Source of the DNA: DATFQI01 sp963816955
GTDB taxonomy: Bacteria > Actinomycetota > Thermoleophilia > Solirubrobacterales > Solirubrobacteraceae
Direction of reading: 5' to 3'
Assembly (NCBI GenBank): GCA_963816955.1
Contig: CAWFME010000005.1
Coordinates: 248,001 to 312,000 of the forward strand
DNA: 64,000 nt
This document shows positions 16,880 through 25,356 of this stretch, piece by piece. Below the pieces are notes generated by a model. That model was not told the origin of the DNA. It did no database searches and worked only from the letters and a program-made list of their open reading frames with translations. Position numbers and translations under genes: made by a program. Every line of letters starts with the position of its first letter. Position 1 is the stretch's first letter.

Positions 16880-17876
16880 CCTGATCCCTTCGCGACGCGT
16901 CCAGCGAGGCCTGCAGGCCCTCCAGCACCCGCACCACGCGCAGCCCGGAGTGGCCGTCCGAGCGCGGCGCGCGCCCTTCGCGCAGGCACTCGACGAAGTG
17001 CTCGCACTCGAGCCGCAGCGGCTCGCGGTTGCCGATCGACGGGCTCCAGATGTCCCCCGCGCGGGTGATGTACTCGCCGTAGGAGCCCGAGGACTCGTCG
17101 AAGCCCTTGTCGTAGACGGTCACCTTGCGCTCGAGGTCCATGTCGTCGAACGTCGCCATCCGCTTGGAGCCGACGACGGTGAAGCGGCGCTCCTTGTGCG
17201 GGTCCAGCCAGGACAGGTGCAGGTGCGCGGCCAGCCCGGACGGGAAGCGCAGGTACCCGAACACGACGTCCTCGATCCCGCGCTGCATGTAGGCCTCGCC
17301 GCGCGCGCTGAGCTCGAAGGGCTCCTCGTCGGCCAGGTGCAGGACGACCGAGACGTCGTGCGCCCCGAGCGACCAGAGCGCGTTCTCGTCGGCGCGCAGC
17401 TTCCCGAGGTTGAGCCGGTTGGAGTAGATGTAGTGGATGTCGCCGAGCTCGCCCGAGGCGGCGACCTCCTTGAGCTTGGCCACCCCGGGGTGGTACTCGA
17501 GCAGGTGCCCGACCATCAGGATGCGCCCGGCGCGCGCGGCGGCCGCGACGGCCCGCTCGGCCTCCTCGACGGACTGCGCGAGCGGCTTCTCGACGAAGCA
17601 GTGCTTGCCCGCGTCGAGCACGCGCTCGGCCAAAGGCCCGTGGGTCGGCACGGGCGTGGCCAGCACGACGGCGTCCAGCGTCTCGTCGGCCAGCAGGTCG
17701 TCGAGGTCGGCGGTGAAGCGGGCGCCTGGGAAGGACGGCGCCCAGCGCTCGCGCGAGGCCTCGGAGGCGTCGCAGCACCACGCGAGCTCGCAGCCCGCGA
17801 GGCCCGCGAAGTTGCGAGCCAGGTTGGGGCCCCAGTAGCCGAGCCCGGCCACTCCGATGCGCAGAACGGCGCTCAC
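16866..17876 (-). CDS. Gfo/Idh/MocA-family oxidoreductase (WbpB-like)
   Basis: 336 residues from GTG 17876. The Rossmann start is IGVAGLGYWGPNLARNF, followed by the EKPLAQ motif that places the catalytic lysine, and a C-terminal alpha/beta domain. Members oxidise or reduce sugars using NAD(P). In this cluster a 3-dehydrogenation of a UDP-sugar uronate is likely (inference). The GTG overlaps the stop of wecB (GTGA) and the 3' end overlaps the acyltransferase. Confidence 0.82.
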   Translation of the reverse strand: MSAVLRIGVAGLGYWGPNLARNFAGLAGCELAWCCDASEASRERWAPSFPGARFTADLDDLLADETLDAVVLATPVPTHGPLAERVLDAGKHCFVEKPLAQSVEEAERAVAAAARAGRILMVGHLLEYHPGVAKLKEVAASGELGDIHYIYSNRLNLGKLRADENALWSLGAHDVSVVLHLADEEPFELSARGEAYMQRGIEDVVFGYLRFPSGLAAHLHLSWLDPHKERRFTVVGSKRMATFDDMDLERKVTVYDKGFDESSGSYGEYITRAGDIWSPSIGNREPLRLECEHFVECLREGRAPRSDGHSGLRVVRVLEGLQASLDASRRDQDAAV

Positions 17877-18949
17877 GAGACCGCCGCCCGCTCGCGCAGC
17901 GCCAGCAGCGCCCGGACGACCCGCTCGCCGGCGCGCCCGTCGCCGTACAGCGGCGGCCGGTCGGCCGGCCGCTCGCGCTCCAGCGCGGCCAGCGCGGCGT
18001 CGGAATCGAGCCCGACGAGCGCGTTCCAGCCCGCGTGCACGGTCTCCACCCACTCCGTTCGGTCCCGAAGCGTCACGCACGGGACCCCCGCCAGGTAGGC
18101 CTCCTTCTGCACCCCGCCAGAGTCCGTCAGCACCGCCCGCGCGTGCAGCAGCAGCGCGGTGAAGTCCAGGTAGCCGAGCGGCGGGACGAGCCGCACGCCC
18201 TCGAGCGCGTCCAGCAGCCCCGCCGCCTCCAGCCGCGCGCGGGTGCGCGGGTGCAGCGGCAGGACGACCGGGTCCGGCAGCGCTGTCAGCAGCGCGACGA
18301 GCCGCTCCAGGCGCTCGGGGTCGTCCACGGTGCCCGCCCGGTGCGCGGTCGCGAGCAGGAACGCGCCCGGCTCGACCTCGCAGGCCTCGAGCACCGTCGT
18401 GCGCTCGCGCGCCCGCGGGGCCAGCAGCTGCGCGACGTCGACCATCACGTCGCCCACGACCACGACCTCGCCCGAGACGTTCTCGTCGCGCAGGTGGCCG
18501 GCCGGCGCGGCCGAGGAGCACAGCAGCAGGTCGGCGGCGTGGTCGGTGAGCACGCGGTTGAGCTCCTCGGGCATCGCGCGGTCGAACGAGCGCATGCCCG
18601 CCTCCACATGGGCGACCGGGATCCGCATCTGCGCGGCGGCCAGCGCGCCGGCCAGCGTCGAGTTCGTGTCGCCGTAGACGAGCACCACGTCGGGGCGCTC
18701 GGCCGCCAGCAGCGGCGCCAGCGCGGACAGCATGCGGCCCGTCTGCTCGGTGTTGGAGCCGCCGCCGAGCTCGAGCAGGTGCTCGGGCCGCGGTAGCTCC
18801 AGCTCGTCGAAGAAGACCTGCGACAGCTCCGCGTCGTAGTGCTGGCCCGTGTGGACGAGCACCTCCTCGGCGGCGTCACGGAGCCGGGACGAGACCGCGG
18901 CGGCCTTCACGAACTGCGGTCGGTTGCCAATGACGGTTAGGACTCTCAT
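17873..18949 (-). CDS. wecB: UDP-GlcNAc 2-epimerase, non-hydrolysing
   Basis: 358 residues, full length GT-B-fold epimerase. Motifs: VIGNRPQFVKAAAVS, HTGQHYD, VYGDTNSTLAGALAA, HVEAGMRSFDRAMPEE and DSGGVQKEA. It interconverts UDP-GlcNAc and UDP-ManNAc; close relatives act on the 2,3-diacetamido uronic acid form (WbpI), which the two following genes suggest. First gene of a three-gene overlapping operon for a surface sugar. Confidence 0.9.
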   Translation of the reverse strand: MRVLTVIGNRPQFVKAAAVSSRLRDAAEEVLVHTGQHYDAELSQVFFDELELPRPEHLLELGGGSNTEQTGRMLSALAPLLAAERPDVVLVYGDTNSTLAGALAAAQMRIPVAHVEAGMRSFDRAMPEELNRVLTDHAADLLLCSSAAPAGHLRDENVSGEVVVVGDVMVDVAQLLAPRARERTTVLEACEVEPGAFLLATAHRAGTVDDPERLERLVALLTALPDPVVLPLHPRTRARLEAAGLLDALEGVRLVPPLGYLDFTALLLHARAVLTDSGGVQKEAYLAGVPCVTLRDRTEWVETVHAGWNALVGLDSDAALAALERERPADRPPLYGDGRAGERVVRALLALRERAAVS

Positions 18950-18976
18950 GAGTTCGGGGTAAGTGCGAGGTCAACG

Positions 18977-19078
18977 ATGGCGAACCTGCTCAAGAGCGCG
19001 CTCTCCGCCGCCGGCCACGTCCTCTGGTACGTGGAGTTCCAGGCGAGCGGCGCCCAAGCGGCGCGCCCCAAGGGCTAG
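18977..19078 (+). CDS. Possible 33-residue small protein, unknown
   Basis: ATG 18977 is preceded by GCGAGG about 6 nt upstream. The product begins MANLLKSALSAAGHVLWYVE and ends in a short Ala/Arg tail; the first 20 residues form an amphipathic or weakly hydrophobic helix. It sits alone on the plus strand between two minus-strand genes, and its stop overlaps the end of the aminotransferase gene by four bases. Codon choice is GC-rich as in its neighbours. No family recognised. Confidence 0.35.
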   Translation: MANLLKSALSAAGHVLWYVEFQASGAQAARPKG

Positions 19079-19857
19079 GCGGGCGCTCCCAGCTCGCGCT
19101 CGATCCGCCGCGCGAGCGCCTCGCGAGCGCTCTGCGTCACCGGCCCGGGGGCGCTCGGGAGCTCGATGTCGTCGACGGCCGCGATCGGCATCACCTCGCG
19201 CACGCTGGAGGCGATGAAGGCCTCCTCGGCGCTACGGAGGTCGTCCAGCGTGCAGATCGCCTCGCGCGCGTCGGTCTCCGCCATCACGCGGTCGCGCGTG
19301 ATCGAGGCGAGGATGCGCTCCTCCAGCGGCGGCGTGAGCAACGCGCCGTCCGCGACCCAGAAGAACGTCCACGTCGGGCCCTCGAGCACCCGCCCGTGCG
19401 GCGTCACGAACAGCGCCTCGTCGTAGCCCTGCTCCTTCGCCAGCCGTCCCGCGAGCATGTTGCCGGCGTAGGAGAGCGTCTTGAGGCCGTCCAGCACCCG
19501 GTTGGGGGCGTACGTGACGGTCATCACGCGGGCCACGCTGAGGCGGTGCGGGAGCGGCTCGATCATCGCCAGCCGGCGCCCGCCGCGCGTGACCACGATC
19601 CGCAGCAGGGCCTCGACCGGCCCGGCCTCCTCCAGCAGCGCTTCGACCTCGTTGCGCAGCGCCGTCAGGTCGATCTCCAGCCGCAGCCCGTTGCAGGTGC
19701 GCTGCAGGCGCGCGTAGTGGTCCTCCATGGCGAACGGGCGGCCGCCGTAGAGGCGGGCGACCTCGAAGCCGCCGTCGCCGCGCAGCAGGCCTTCGTCGGT
19801 GACCGGGATGCGCGTGTCGGCCACCGGGCCGATCGCGCCGTCGAGGCTCGCGAGCAT
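19075..19857 (-). CDS. Class IV PLP aminotransferase / aminodeoxychorismate lyase-like
   Basis: 260 residues. The fold-type IV layout is clear: DEGLLRGDGGFEVARLYGG at the N-terminus, catalytic Lys in GLKTLSYAGNMLAGRLAK, DEALFVT, and EAFIASSVREVMPI. The length and short N-terminus fit aminodeoxychorismate lyase (PabC, p-aminobenzoate for folate) or a D-amino acid/branched-chain aminotransferase. No folate gene is adjacent, so the substrate stays open. Confidence 0.82.
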   Translation of the reverse strand: MLASLDGAIGPVADTRIPVTDEGLLRGDGGFEVARLYGGRPFAMEDHYARLQRTCNGLRLEIDLTALRNEVEALLEEAGPVEALLRIVVTRGGRRLAMIEPLPHRLSVARVMTVTYAPNRVLDGLKTLSYAGNMLAGRLAKEQGYDEALFVTPHGRVLEGPTWTFFWVADGALLTPPLEERILASITRDRVMAETDAREAICTLDDLRSAEEAFIASSVREVMPIAAVDDIELPSAPGPVTQSAREALARRIERELGAPA

Positions 19858-19894
19858 CCGACGAGGGTACCGCCCGCTGCGCCGCCGCCGCCCC

Positions 19895-19900
19895 TACAGT
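19895..19900 (+). promoter_or_regulatory. -10 element before the HARP/SNF2 helicase
   Basis: TACAGT lies 11 nt before ATG 19912; the few bases between include AAGAGGG, a partial ribosome-binding sequence. Confidence 0.4.
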
Positions 19901-19911
19901 AAGAGGGCTGA

Positions 19912-22074
19912 ATGCGTGTTGCAGAACCGGTCTCCCACAACGTCGAGCTGCGGCGCAACTCGCAGGGCCACGACTCGGTCGTGTTCGCGTTCCCCTACCG
20001 GGCCGACATCGTCGACGCGGTGCGGGCGATCCCCGGCCGCCGCTTCGACTGGGAGGCCAAGGAGTGGTGGGCGCCGCGCGCGGACGCCGTGGCGCCGTTC
20101 GTGAAGGGCGTCCTGGAGCGCCATCCCACGCTCAGCGTCGCCCCCGACGTGACGGAGTGGCTCTCCCGCGCCGTCACGGGCTGGATCGGCCGCGTGAGCT
20201 CGGGCAAGCTCGACGGCCGCGGGCACTTCGTCCTGGACACGATCGCCGGCGAGCTGGACGAGCCGCTGGCCGAGCTTGCCGACGAGCGCGGCGGGCGCCT
20301 GTGGCTGCCGTTCACGCCCACGGTCGCGGAGGCGTTGCTGGAGACCCGCGGCGCCCGCCTGGACCCGCGCGCGCTGCGCTGCGCCTCGCGCCTGCAGGTG
20401 GACCTCGATCCCGCCCCGGCCACGCTGTCGCTCGTCGAGGGCTACGGCGAGCTGCGCTTCAAGCTGGACATCAACTGGGACCCCGAGACGCTGCCCGCGT
20501 TCCTCGCCCTGCCCGCCTGCGAGGCGCACGGCCGCACGCTGCCGGTCGACCCGTACCTGCTGGAGCCGCTGGAGCACTACCTGCGCGTGTTCGGCGTCGA
20601 GCCGGCCGCCAACGCCCGCGAGGTGCTCGACCGGCTGCGGCGCGAGCACGACTCGGCGATCGACGACGTGCGGCGCTCGCGCGCGTTCGAGGCCCCGCCG
20701 CTGGAGATCGAGGAGCGGCTCGGCGGCGAGCTGCGGCCCTTCCAGCGCGCCGGCGTCGCCTACGTGCTCGAGGCCCGCCGCACGTTCCTGGCCGACGAGC
20801 AGGGCCTGGGCAAGACCGTCGAGGCGCTCGCCGCGCTGGAGGCCGACGACGCGTTCCCGGCCGTGGTCGTGTGCCCGGCGAGCCTGAAGCTCAACTGGCT
20901 GCGGGAGATCGAGCGCTGGCTGCCGCACCGCTCCGTGCACGTCATCAACGGCACCGGGGTCGCCCCGATGGACGCCGAGATCACGGTCCTCAACTACGAG
21001 ATCGTGCACGCGCACCGCGTCCGGCTGCAGCTGCGCCGCCCGAAGGCGCTCGTGCTCGACGAGTCCCACTACGTCAAGAACCCGCGCGCCAAGCGCACCC
21101 AGGCGGTGCGGCGGCTCGCGGAGGCGCTGCCCGAGGGGGCGCTGCGGCTCGCGCTGACCGGCACGCCGGTGATGAACCACCCGGAGGAGCTGATCGCGCA
21201 GCTGCGGATCCTCGGTCGCCTGCAGGAGTTCGGCTCCGGCGCGCGCTTCGCTCGCCGCTTCCAGGGCGCCGGGGCCGAGGAGCGCATCCACTGGCACCTG
21301 CGCCGCTCCTGCTTCGTGCGGCGGCTGAAGGCCGACGTGCTGCCGCAGCTGCCCGCCAAGCGCCAGGTCGTGCTGCCCGTGGCGCTGGACAACGTCGCCG
21401 AGTACAAGCTGGCCCAGGACGATGTGATCGCCTGGCTGCGCGAGCAGCCGCTGGACCTCAGCGAGGTCGAGGCGAAGGTCGCCGCCGCGCTGCGCGCGGA
21501 GCGCCTCGCCCAGCTCAACGCGCTCAAGCGCCTGGCCGCGCGCGGCAAGGCGAGCGCGGCGCTGGCCTGGATCGAGGACTTCCTGGCCTCCGACGAGCCG
21601 CTGGTGGTGTTCGCGGGGCACCGCGAGGTGCAGCAGCTGCTGCTCGACCGCTTCCCCGACGCGCTGCACGTCATCGGCCGCGACTCGATCCAGCAGCGCG
21701 AGGCCGCCGTCGCCGCCTTCCAGGACCCGGACGGCCCGCAGCTGATCGTGTGCGCGACCCGCGTGGCCGGCCAGGGCATCACGCTCACGCGCGCCTCCAA
21801 CGTGGCCTTCCTGGACCTCGAATGGACGCCGGCGATGCACGACCAGGCCGAGGACCGCTGCCACCGCATCGGCCAGCACGACGCGGTGACCGCCTGGTAC
21901 CTGCTGGCCGCCGACACGATCGACGAGACGATGATCGAGCTGATCTCGCGCAAGCGCGGGATCGTGGGCGCGGTCACCGACGGGCGCCGCGACGAGTCCG
22001 AGGCGCTCGTGCAGTCCGTCGTGCGCGAGCTGCGCTCGAGCAAGCCGCGGCGCCGGTTGCGCTCGGTGGCGTAG
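19912..22074 (+). CDS. SNF2-family helicase with N-terminal HARP-like domain (SMARCAL1-like)
   Basis: 720 residues. Residues about 15-60 (FPYRADIVDAVRAIPGRRF, then EAKEWWAP) match the HARP domain of SMARCAL1/HARP proteins. The motor follows: ELRPFQRAGVAYVL (Q motif), DEQGLGKTVEALAAL (Walker A), DESHYVKNP (DEAH-like box), LALTGTPVMN (motif III), and the second RecA lobe with GQGITLTRASNV and DRCHRIGQ. SMARCAL1 proteins anneal complementary strands and remodel stalled forks. It probably has a stand-alone leaderless promoter. Confidence 0.85.
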   Translation: MRVAEPVSHNVELRRNSQGHDSVVFAFPYRADIVDAVRAIPGRRFDWEAKEWWAPRADAVAPFVKGVLERHPTLSVAPDVTEWLSRAVTGWIGRVSSGKLDGRGHFVLDTIAGELDEPLAELADERGGRLWLPFTPTVAEALLETRGARLDPRALRCASRLQVDLDPAPATLSLVEGYGELRFKLDINWDPETLPAFLALPACEAHGRTLPVDPYLLEPLEHYLRVFGVEPAANAREVLDRLRREHDSAIDDVRRSRAFEAPPLEIEERLGGELRPFQRAGVAYVLEARRTFLADEQGLGKTVEALAALEADDAFPAVVVCPASLKLNWLREIERWLPHRSVHVINGTGVAPMDAEITVLNYEIVHAHRVRLQLRRPKALVLDESHYVKNPRAKRTQAVRRLAEALPEGALRLALTGTPVMNHPEELIAQLRILGRLQEFGSGARFARRFQGAGAEERIHWHLRRSCFVRRLKADVLPQLPAKRQVVLPVALDNVAEYKLAQDDVIAWLREQPLDLSEVEAKVAAALRAERLAQLNALKRLAARGKASAALAWIEDFLASDEPLVVFAGHREVQQLLLDRFPDALHVIGRDSIQQREAAVAAFQDPDGPQLIVCATRVAGQGITLTRASNVAFLDLEWTPAMHDQAEDRCHRIGQHDAVTAWYLLAADTIDETMIELISRKRGIVGAVTDGRRDESEALVQSVVRELRSSKPRRRLRSVA

Positions 22075-22306
22075 TGCGGGCGCGCTGAGCGCCGCTCGCA
22101 GTGGCGCGGTCCGCGACGCGGCGAAGAACTTTCGCGGGAGCGATGAATATCTCGCGCGAGCGGCGTCTTAAGGGGCATGAGCACCACGCACCATGGCCCC
22201 GCCCCCCGCACGGTCCGCCGGCGCCTCCACGTCAGCGATCAACGCGACGACGACGCGCACCCGGCCGTCACCTGACCCAGGCCGCTGCGAGGGCGATCTC
22301 GCGGCG

Positions 22307-23143
22307 TCAGCCGATCAGGACCTTCGCGAGCACCGTCCACGACTCGCGGGGGATGCCGGCCCCGCCCAGGGGCTGCAGGCACACGTGATCGGCGCCCGCG
22401 TCGAGATGGGCGCGGACGACCTCGGCGATCTCCTCGGCACTGCCATGCGGGACGATCGCGTCGATCAGGCGGTCGGAGCCGCCAGAGGCGATGTCCTCCT
22501 CCGTGAAGCCGAAGTCGAGCAGGTTCTGCGTGTAGTTGCGCAGGCCGAGGTAGAGCTTCGCGTAGTCGCGGGCGACGGAGCGGGCGCGCACGGCGTCGGT
22601 GTCGACGACGCAGGCCAGCTCCGGGGCCAGCAGCTTGCCGGGCCCGAGCCGCTCGCGAGCGGAGCGGGTGTGCTCGACGGGCACGAAGTAGGTGTGCGCA
22701 CCTGCCGTGCGCTCGCGGGCGAGCTCGAGCATCTTCGGGCGCAGCGCAGCCAGGCAGCGCTCCTCGACCGGAGGCGCGGCGGGCGCCGCGTCGAGGTCGT
22801 CGAGGAAGTGGCGCATCGTCGTCAGGGGCCGCCGGTAGTCGCTCGTCGCCTCGGGATGGCCGATGCCGATCCCGAGCACGAACCGGCCGGGGAACTCGCG
22901 GCGCAGCTCCGCGTCGGCGGCAGCCGCGCTCGCCGGCTCGTTGCTCCAGACGTTGAGGATCCCGGTCGCGGCCGTCAGCTCCGTCGTCGCCTCCAGGATC
23001 GGGCGCACGTCGGGGACGAACGGGGAGCCGCCGAGCCACCAGGCGCCGTATCCGAGCTGCTCCGCGAGCTTCGCCGCCTCGCCGGCGCGCTCCTTGCCGA
23101 ACGCGCGGTAGCTGGTCCAGATCCCGATCGTGCCGACGTTCAT
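22307..23143 (-). CDS. LLM-class F420-dependent oxidoreductase
   Basis: 278 residues with the luciferase-like TIM barrel: TIGIWTSYRAFG at the N-terminus, AKLAEQLGYGAWWLGG, RFVLGIGIGHPE and DHVCLQPLGG near the end. It matches the actinobacterial F420 subgroup of about 280 residues. Such enzymes reduce or oxidise diverse substrates with coenzyme F420; the substrate cannot be inferred. The 232 bases between it and the convergent helicase gene hold no convincing gene. Confidence 0.82.
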   Translation of the reverse strand: MNVGTIGIWTSYRAFGKERAGEAAKLAEQLGYGAWWLGGSPFVPDVRPILEATTELTAATGILNVWSNEPASAAAADAELRREFPGRFVLGIGIGHPEATSDYRRPLTTMRHFLDDLDAAPAAPPVEERCLAALRPKMLELARERTAGAHTYFVPVEHTRSARERLGPGKLLAPELACVVDTDAVRARSVARDYAKLYLGLRNYTQNLLDFGFTEEDIASGGSDRLIDAIVPHGSAEEIAEVVRAHLDAGADHVCLQPLGGAGIPRESWTVLAKVLIG

Positions 23144-23231
23144 GTGGACAGCGTCGCAAACCGGGGCGTTGCGCGTTGGCGGACGTCAACTGCTCTGGGT
23201 GGGAAGCGGGCTTGCCGTCACCCTCGCCTCC

Positions 23232-24341
23232 CTACCCAGCGCCGTTGCCGTTGGTCGGCGCGACCACGACCTCGTGTCGCTCGGCGAGAGGCGCCGCGAA
23301 CGCGAGCAGACGCGCCCCTTCGGCCTCGAGCTCGGCGGTGTCGCCCAGCGCATCCAGCGGCTCGACGTGCAGGGTCGCGGACTCCGGTGTGCGCTCGATC
23401 CGCCACGTCGCGCGGGCGAAGCCGTCGACGAGCACGAACGCGCTGCCGCCCACGACCCCGAGCCGGTGACCGTACGGGAGCACGCGCGAGCGGTCGTCGT
23501 GACCGAGCAGGATGTTGTCGAACCACGGCAGGAAGCGCGGCGGGGCGGGCTCGTCGCCCGTGAGGATGGGGGCAGTGGGCAGGTCGAGCAGCTCGCGGCC
23601 GCGCTCGTCGGCGAACGCCCGCAGCTGGGGCCGGATGCGGTCCACCGCGGCGGCGAGGCCCGGCACGCCCGACCACATCCGCATGTCGGCCACGCTGGCC
23701 GGCCCGAACGCGGCCAGGTAGCGCAGCAACAGGGCGTCCGGCGCGGTCTCCTCGTCCAGCGGCCGCCCGAGCAGCGTCTCGACCGGGGCGACGACGGCCT
23801 GGCCGCCCTGGCGCTCCAGCGAGGTGCCGCGCGGCGGCAGCTGGGCCAGCGGCACGATGAAGCGCACCGCGTAGGCGAGCGCGGTCTTGTCATGGTCGGG
23901 CCAGCGCTCGGCCAGGGCGCGGCCGAGCGTCGCCGTCGTCCCGGGCGTCTCGGCCAGGATCGCCCGGCCGGCCTCGACCACCTCGGCGACGTCGAGCCCG
24001 TCGAGCTGCTTCATGAACCCGCTGCCCGCGAAGCGCTTCTCGAGCATCGCCTGGTGCATCGGGCGCCAGGCGAGGAAGTCCTCGGCGGTCGTGAGGTGCA
24101 GCGTGGCGCGCATCACCGTCGTGCGCAGGACGGCGTGTCGCTCGAGCAACCGCACGAGCTCGGCCGCCTCGAAGCCGTCCAGCCGCGACCACAGGCCGTA
24201 GAACGGCGCCGGCGGCACCTGGCACTGCATGCCGGCGAGGTGCGCGATCGCCTCCACCGGCGACAGCGGCGCGCGCCGCAGCAGCAGCTGGCGCTCGAGC
24301 AGGGTGCGGTTGAGCTGACGGGTGCTGAGGGTCTCAGGCAT
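23232..24341 (-). CDS. AlkZ-like DNA glycosylase (HTH_42 / winged-helix family)
   Basis: 369 residues. The tandem winged-helix architecture of the AlkZ/YcaQ family is visible (STRQLNRTLLERQLLL at the N-terminus, LRYLAAFGPASVADMRMWSG in the middle, WFDNILLGHDDRSR later). The catalytic Q-x-Q motif sits at 39-41 in GMQCQVP; S. sahachiroi AlkZ uses the same motif near residue 37. These enzymes remove bulky alkylated bases and unhook interstrand crosslinks. A structured repeat element abuts its start codon. Confidence 0.8.
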   Translation of the reverse strand: MPETLSTRQLNRTLLERQLLLRRAPLSPVEAIAHLAGMQCQVPPAPFYGLWSRLDGFEAAELVRLLERHAVLRTTVMRATLHLTTAEDFLAWRPMHQAMLEKRFAGSGFMKQLDGLDVAEVVEAGRAILAETPGTTATLGRALAERWPDHDKTALAYAVRFIVPLAQLPPRGTSLERQGGQAVVAPVETLLGRPLDEETAPDALLLRYLAAFGPASVADMRMWSGVPGLAAAVDRIRPQLRAFADERGRELLDLPTAPILTGDEPAPPRFLPWFDNILLGHDDRSRVLPYGHRLGVVGGSAFVLVDGFARATWRIERTPESATLHVEPLDALGDTAELEAEGARLLAFAAPLAERHEVVVAPTNGNGAG

Positions 24342-24491
24342 CGATCGACCGATGACCCGTGGATGGCTCGGCGTCGTGGGCCGAGCCAGAGTCGATCGGC
24401 CGCGGTGTCATGTGGTGGGCCACCTGGCTCGCGGCCGATCGGCTATGGCGAACGGCCACGGCGGCGAGACACCGCGGGGATCGGTCGATCG
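24342..24491 (+). repeat. Structured foldback repeat, copy A (long form)
   Basis: Fills the gap between the AlkZ-like start codon (24339-24341) and the stop of the short aldehyde dehydrogenase (24496-24498). Perfect 12-bp terminal inverted repeats CGATCGACCGAT / ATCGGTCGATCG; the stem continues as CCCGTGG (24356-24362) with CCGCGGG (24472-24478). Inside are a hairpin TGGCTCGGC/GCCGAGCCA (24364-24388) and a 12-bp stem CGATCGGCCGCG/CGCGGCCGATCG (24393-24404 with 24430-24441). The right part TGGCGAACGGCCACGGCGGC is shared with copies B and C. Confidence 0.85.
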
Positions 24492-24507
24492 GTGCCTAGG
24501 CACCGAT
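24488..24507. repeat. Perfect 20-bp palindrome across a stop codon
   Basis: The sequence from 24488 to 24507, centred on CCTAGG, equals its own reverse complement. The stop codon of the short aldehyde dehydrogenase lies at its centre and its left half overlaps the end of repeat copy A. Confidence 0.75.
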
Positions 24508-25356
24508 GGGGTGCCAGGCGGTCTTCAGCTCGGTGAGGCCCTCGAGGCGGCGCAGGGCGTCGGCGACCGGGTCGGAGCCCGCGGGGATGCGCACGACGCG
24601 CTTGACGGTCTCGGCGGCGAGCACGTCGAGGCGCTCGGCCAGCGCCTGGTCGCCGCTCGCGTCGACGATCGCGTTGAGGTCGCGGTGCGCGCCGAGCGCG
24701 GGCGCGAGCTCGTCGCGGCGGCCGGCGAGCAGGTTCACGACGCCGCCCGGCACGTCGGAGACCGCGAGCACCTCGCCCAGGTCCAGGCCGGCGAGCGGCC
24801 AGCGCTCCGAGCAGATCGCCACGACGGCGTTCCCCGCCGCCAGCGCGGGCGCGATCGCGCCCACCAGGCCGAGCAGCTCCGGCTCCTCGGGCGCCACGAC
24901 GCCGACGACGCCGGTCGCCTCGGGCGTCGAGAAGGACAGGAACGGCGCCGCGACCGGGTTCACGCCGCCGAGCACGGCGTGCAGCTTGTCCGTCCAGCCC
25001 GCGTAGTGCACGAGCACGTCGACGGCGGCGGCGACCTCGTCGCGGGCCGCGGCGGGCTTGGCGCCGCGCAGGTCGACCGCCTGCTGGGCGAACTCGGAGC
25101 TGCGCGACTCGAGCGCCTCGGCGGCGCGGTAGAGCACCTGCCCGCGGTTGTAGGCGGTCTTGCCCGCCCAGCCCGGCTGCGCGCCGCGGGCCTTCTTGAC
25201 GGCATCGCGGACGTCCTTGCGCGAGGCGCGGGTGATGTTGGCCACGTGGCTCCCCTCGTGGTCGAGCACCGGGTCGTGCCGGCCGGACTCCGAGCGCGCG
25301 AACGCGCCGCCGACGTAGAGCTTGTAGGTCTTGCGGACGGCGACGCGCGGGCTCAT
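24496..25356 (-). CDS. Truncated aldehyde dehydrogenase homologue (no catalytic domain)
   Basis: 286 residues, against about 480 for a full enzyme. It keeps the N-terminal cofactor-binding part (KLYVGGAFARSESG, ARGAQPGWAGKTAYNRGQVL, GVVGVVAPEEPELLGL) but the usual PWNFP loop is lost and there is no cysteine-containing catalytic domain. It starts at ATG 25356, overlapping the stop of the full aldehyde dehydrogenase (ATGA). It may be a subunit or regulator of that enzyme. The intact frame argues against a decaying pseudogene. Confidence 0.75.
   Translation of the reverse strand: MSPRVAVRKTYKLYVGGAFARSESGRHDPVLDHEGSHVANITRASRKDVRDAVKKARGAQPGWAGKTAYNRGQVLYRAAEALESRSSEFAQQAVDLRGAKPAAARDEVAAAVDVLVHYAGWTDKLHAVLGGVNPVAAPFLSFSTPEATGVVGVVAPEEPELLGLVGAIAPALAAGNAVVAICSERWPLAGLDLGEVLAVSDVPGGVVNLLAGRRDELAPALGAHRDLNAIVDASGDQALAERLDVLAAETVKRVVRIPAGSDPVADALRRLEGLTELKTAWHPIGA

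Noticed and set aside
22177..22275. 32-codon frame with AAGGGG-like sequence upstream
   Set aside because: The product (His/Arg/Asp-rich) has no recognisable feature, spacing to the start is too short, and the region lies between two convergent genes.
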